Of a stretch of 64,000 nucleotides of DNA, positions 62,735 to 64,000 are shown piece by piece (the stretch's first letter is position 1; every line of letters begins with the position of its first letter). Made by a program: the position numbers and the translations under genes. Origin of the DNA: Myxococcales bacterium UBA1203 (lineage in GTDB: Bacteria; Myxococcota; Myxococcia; Myxococcales; UBA5297). The notes below the pieces were generated by a model. It was not told where the DNA came from. It saw only the letters and a program-made list of their open reading frames with translations, and ran no database searches. The DNA lies in contig DBXV01000026.1 in the NCBI GenBank assembly GCA_002309695.1, positions 10,318-74,317 on the forward strand, read 5' to 3'.

Positions 62735-63408
62735 ATACGGACAAGCTCTCGGCTCCCCCCAGCATCGGCGACAACGCCCGCTACGCGCTCTTCATTCTTC
62801 AGGGCGAACAGACGGGCCGGACCTATGTGCTCCCCGACCGAGGCAGCCTCACCGTCGGCCGCATGATGCACGGGCTCAATTTCGAGACCGACGCGGCCGT
62901 CAGCGACCCCCACGCGATTTTTTCCGTCCGCGGCGGCCGTCTCTTCGTCAAAGCGCTGCCCACGCCCGGCGGCGTCTATCTGTGCATTCGCGGCGAGAGG
63001 GCCATCGAGCCCGGCGCCCTCTTCAGCATCGCCGGCCACCATCTCCGCTATCTGGGCGAGATTCCCACGCGCTCTGAAAACAAGCTCTACGGCGCTGCGC
63101 CGCGGAAAGGGCTGATTGGCGTCGAGGAGCTCTATGCCGACGGGTTCCGCGGCTGCCGGGTCGTCCGGCCGGCGCCCAAAATCATCATTGGCCGCTCGAA
63201 CTGCGACATGACTTTTCCCGACGACCGCCAGGTCTCCGAGCGCCACGCTGAGCTGACTTTCGAGAGCGGCAGCGCATTTCTTCGCGACCTGGGGAGCCGC
63301 AGCGGCACCTATCTGCGGATGAGCGACGGCGAGGAGGCCATGCTGGCAGAGGGCGACAGGCTGCGTATAGGTGCGCAGTTTCTGGAGATCCGCGTTGAGG
63401 AGCAGTGA
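62731..63408 (+). CDS. double FHA-domain protein
   Basis: A 225-residue soluble protein with two FHA folds. The first (about 25-110) has LTVGRMMHGLNFETDAAVSD and PHAIFSVRGGRLF, an imperfect version of the phosphothreonine site. The second (about 140-225) is canonical: IIIGRSNCDMTFPDDRQVSE, RHAELTFESGSAFLRDLGSR and SGTYLRM, with GRS, SERH and the glycine-rich loop. FHA domains bind phosphothreonine peptides. It is coupled by a four-base overlap to the PAP2 gene and is a plausible partner of a Hanks-type kinase (inference). Confidence 0.88.
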   Translation: MNTDKLSAPPSIGDNARYALFILQGEQTGRTYVLPDRGSLTVGRMMHGLNFETDAAVSDPHAIFSVRGGRLFVKALPTPGGVYLCIRGERAIEPGALFSIAGHHLRYLGEIPTRSENKLYGAAPRKGLIGVEELYADGFRGCRVVRPAPKIIIGRSNCDMTFPDDRQVSERHAELTFESGSAFLRDLGSRSGTYLRMSDGEEAMLAEGDRLRIGAQFLEIRVEEQ

Positions 63409-63436
63409 GCGCTGAAATCAGAATTCAAAAGTACGG

Positions 63437-63638
63437 TTACTTCGCACAGCGGAAGCCATTGTCAGCAAACCCGAGCGAGGCAGCGCAGAGGTCGTTGCGA
63501 CGGGAGACGGGCAAGCCGCTCCCATCGGAATCCCAAGAACCGCCTTTTATTATTAAAAGAACTCGCCCAAACCGAACTCGTCCACTCATAGACGTTTCCG
63601 CTCCCGCCATTGAGGGAAAATGAAAATGGAGAGGCCTG
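63437..63638 (-). pseudogene. frameshifted C-terminal fragment of a SUMF1/formylglycine-generating-enzyme-like gene
   Basis: Immediately after the mnmA stop, and in the same frame, the - strand reads ...SLNGGSGNVYEWTSSVWA, a SUMF1-type block, then SSFNNK. Removing one A from the AAAA run near 63552-63556 lets the frame continue as GGSWDSDGSGLPVSRRND and ...GFADNGFRCAK before a stop. That is the normal C-terminal end of the SUMF1/C-type-lectin fold. Only about 65 residues remain and there is no start codon, so this is a remnant. A sequencing error could explain the frameshift but not the missing N-terminal part. Confidence 0.7.
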
Positions 63639-64000
63639 TCATAGCCTCTTACAAATAATTCCCCCGCCGATAACCACGCCCTCCTGATTGTATAAAACGA
63701 CGGACTGCCCCGGAGCGACGGCCCGCTGCGGCGTTTCAAACATGACCTTCCACGCGGCCGAGCCATTCATATTATTATCACTCGCAGAATCGCATTCCTC
63801 CGGCGCCGCCCTCTGAACAATTGCCTTTGCCGGACGGCTGGCGAGGCGGATTTTGACCATGGCCTCAAAGGGGTCAGCCGGCTCAACATCCCCCGGCCAG
63901 ACAAATTCATTCGCGATCAGCCCGAAAGCGTTCAGGCTGTCATTCGGCGCGAGCACGACGACATTATTTTTGGCGTCAATGGAATGCACATACATGGGAC
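63639..64000 (-). CDS. mnmA: tRNA-specific 2-thiouridylase MnmA, C-terminal part (5' end outside window)
   Basis: The last 120 residues of MnmA, which makes 2-thiouridine at the wobble base of tRNA Lys, Glu and Gln. The frame runs off the end of the window, beginning PMYVHSIDAKNNVVVLAPND. Beta-barrel landmarks are FGLIANEFVWPGDVEPADPF, MVKIRLASRPAKAIVQ, AWKVMFETPQRAVAPGQSVV and LYNQEGVVIGGGII. An acidic insert (ECDSASDNNMNGSA) separates two strands. The active-site PP-loop and Cys are outside the window. The stop codon TGA is at 63639-63641. Confidence 0.88.
   Translation of the reverse strand, partial: PMYVHSIDAKNNVVVLAPNDSLNAFGLIANEFVWPGDVEPADPFEAMVKIRLASRPAKAIVQRAAPEECDSASDNNMNGSAAWKVMFETPQRAVAPGQSVVLYNQEGVVIGGGIICKRL

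Overview
The window is high-GC bacterial chromosome with long genes, many lipoproteins and few transporters or metabolic operons. It suggests a Myxococcota-type (deltaproteobacterial) organism. The markers are cysteine-rich lipoproteins with Myxococcus-type CGDG/CDDGN repeats, a Ser/Thr kinase with C-terminal PEGA repeats, an AgmX/PglI-like secreted protein, a CglC-like lipoprotein, a MYXO-CTERM-like tail on a giant amidase, an outer-membrane alpha-2-macroglobulin and several beta-barrel proteins. This is inference from protein character; no rRNA or tRNA gene was seen.

Layout. 1-3.1 kb: 3' part of an ATP-type phosphofructokinase, then a lipoprotein with a lamin-tail-like domain. 3.1-11.7 kb: a compact one-strand cassette of a PqqD/RRE-like protein, a 2188-residue Ig-like/FG-GAP lipoprotein, a 75-residue Cys/Gly/Pro peptide overlapping its 3' end, an HPr-kinase-like ATPase and an S26-type peptidase, followed by an AT-rich spacer. 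I read this as a minimal, atypical peptide-modification (RiPP-like) system, and it is the most interesting part of the window. 12-23.5 kb: HAD phosphatase, PEGA kinase, LarC, then argS, a SPOR protein, surE, an nlpD-like gene, an AgmX-like protein and a Kal-like hotdog protein. 23.6-31.4 kb: envelope proteins, a PP2C phosphatase, lgt and an epimerase. 31.7-38.2 kb: giant secreted amidase, a TPR/PEGA-like membrane protein and a CDDGN-repeat lipoprotein. 38.5-44.9 kb: a ModE-like regulator divergent from a THEP1-like NTPase fused to a membrane domain, an M50-type protease, a phosphoethanolamine-transferase-like enzyme and a membrane protein. 45-52.7 kb: thioester-less alpha-2-macroglobulin and a lipoprotein. 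53-64 kb: uvrA, hemolysin III, plsC, a barrel protein, a sigma-54 activator, a HAD protein, prmC, a PAP2 phosphatase, an FHA protein, a frameshifted SUMF1 fragment and the 3' part of mnmA.

Themes. Envelope biology dominates: Lgt is needed for the many lipoproteins, SPOR/NlpD/amidase proteins act on peptidoglycan, and PlsC, PAP2 and the EptA-like enzyme act on lipids. Phospho-signalling parts recur (PEGA kinase, PP2C phosphatase, double-FHA protein), and the kinase carries a triplicated Thr-containing peptide that could dock such partners. Genes sit in short same-strand runs, often with 4-base ATGA overlaps and strong intrinsic terminators between units.
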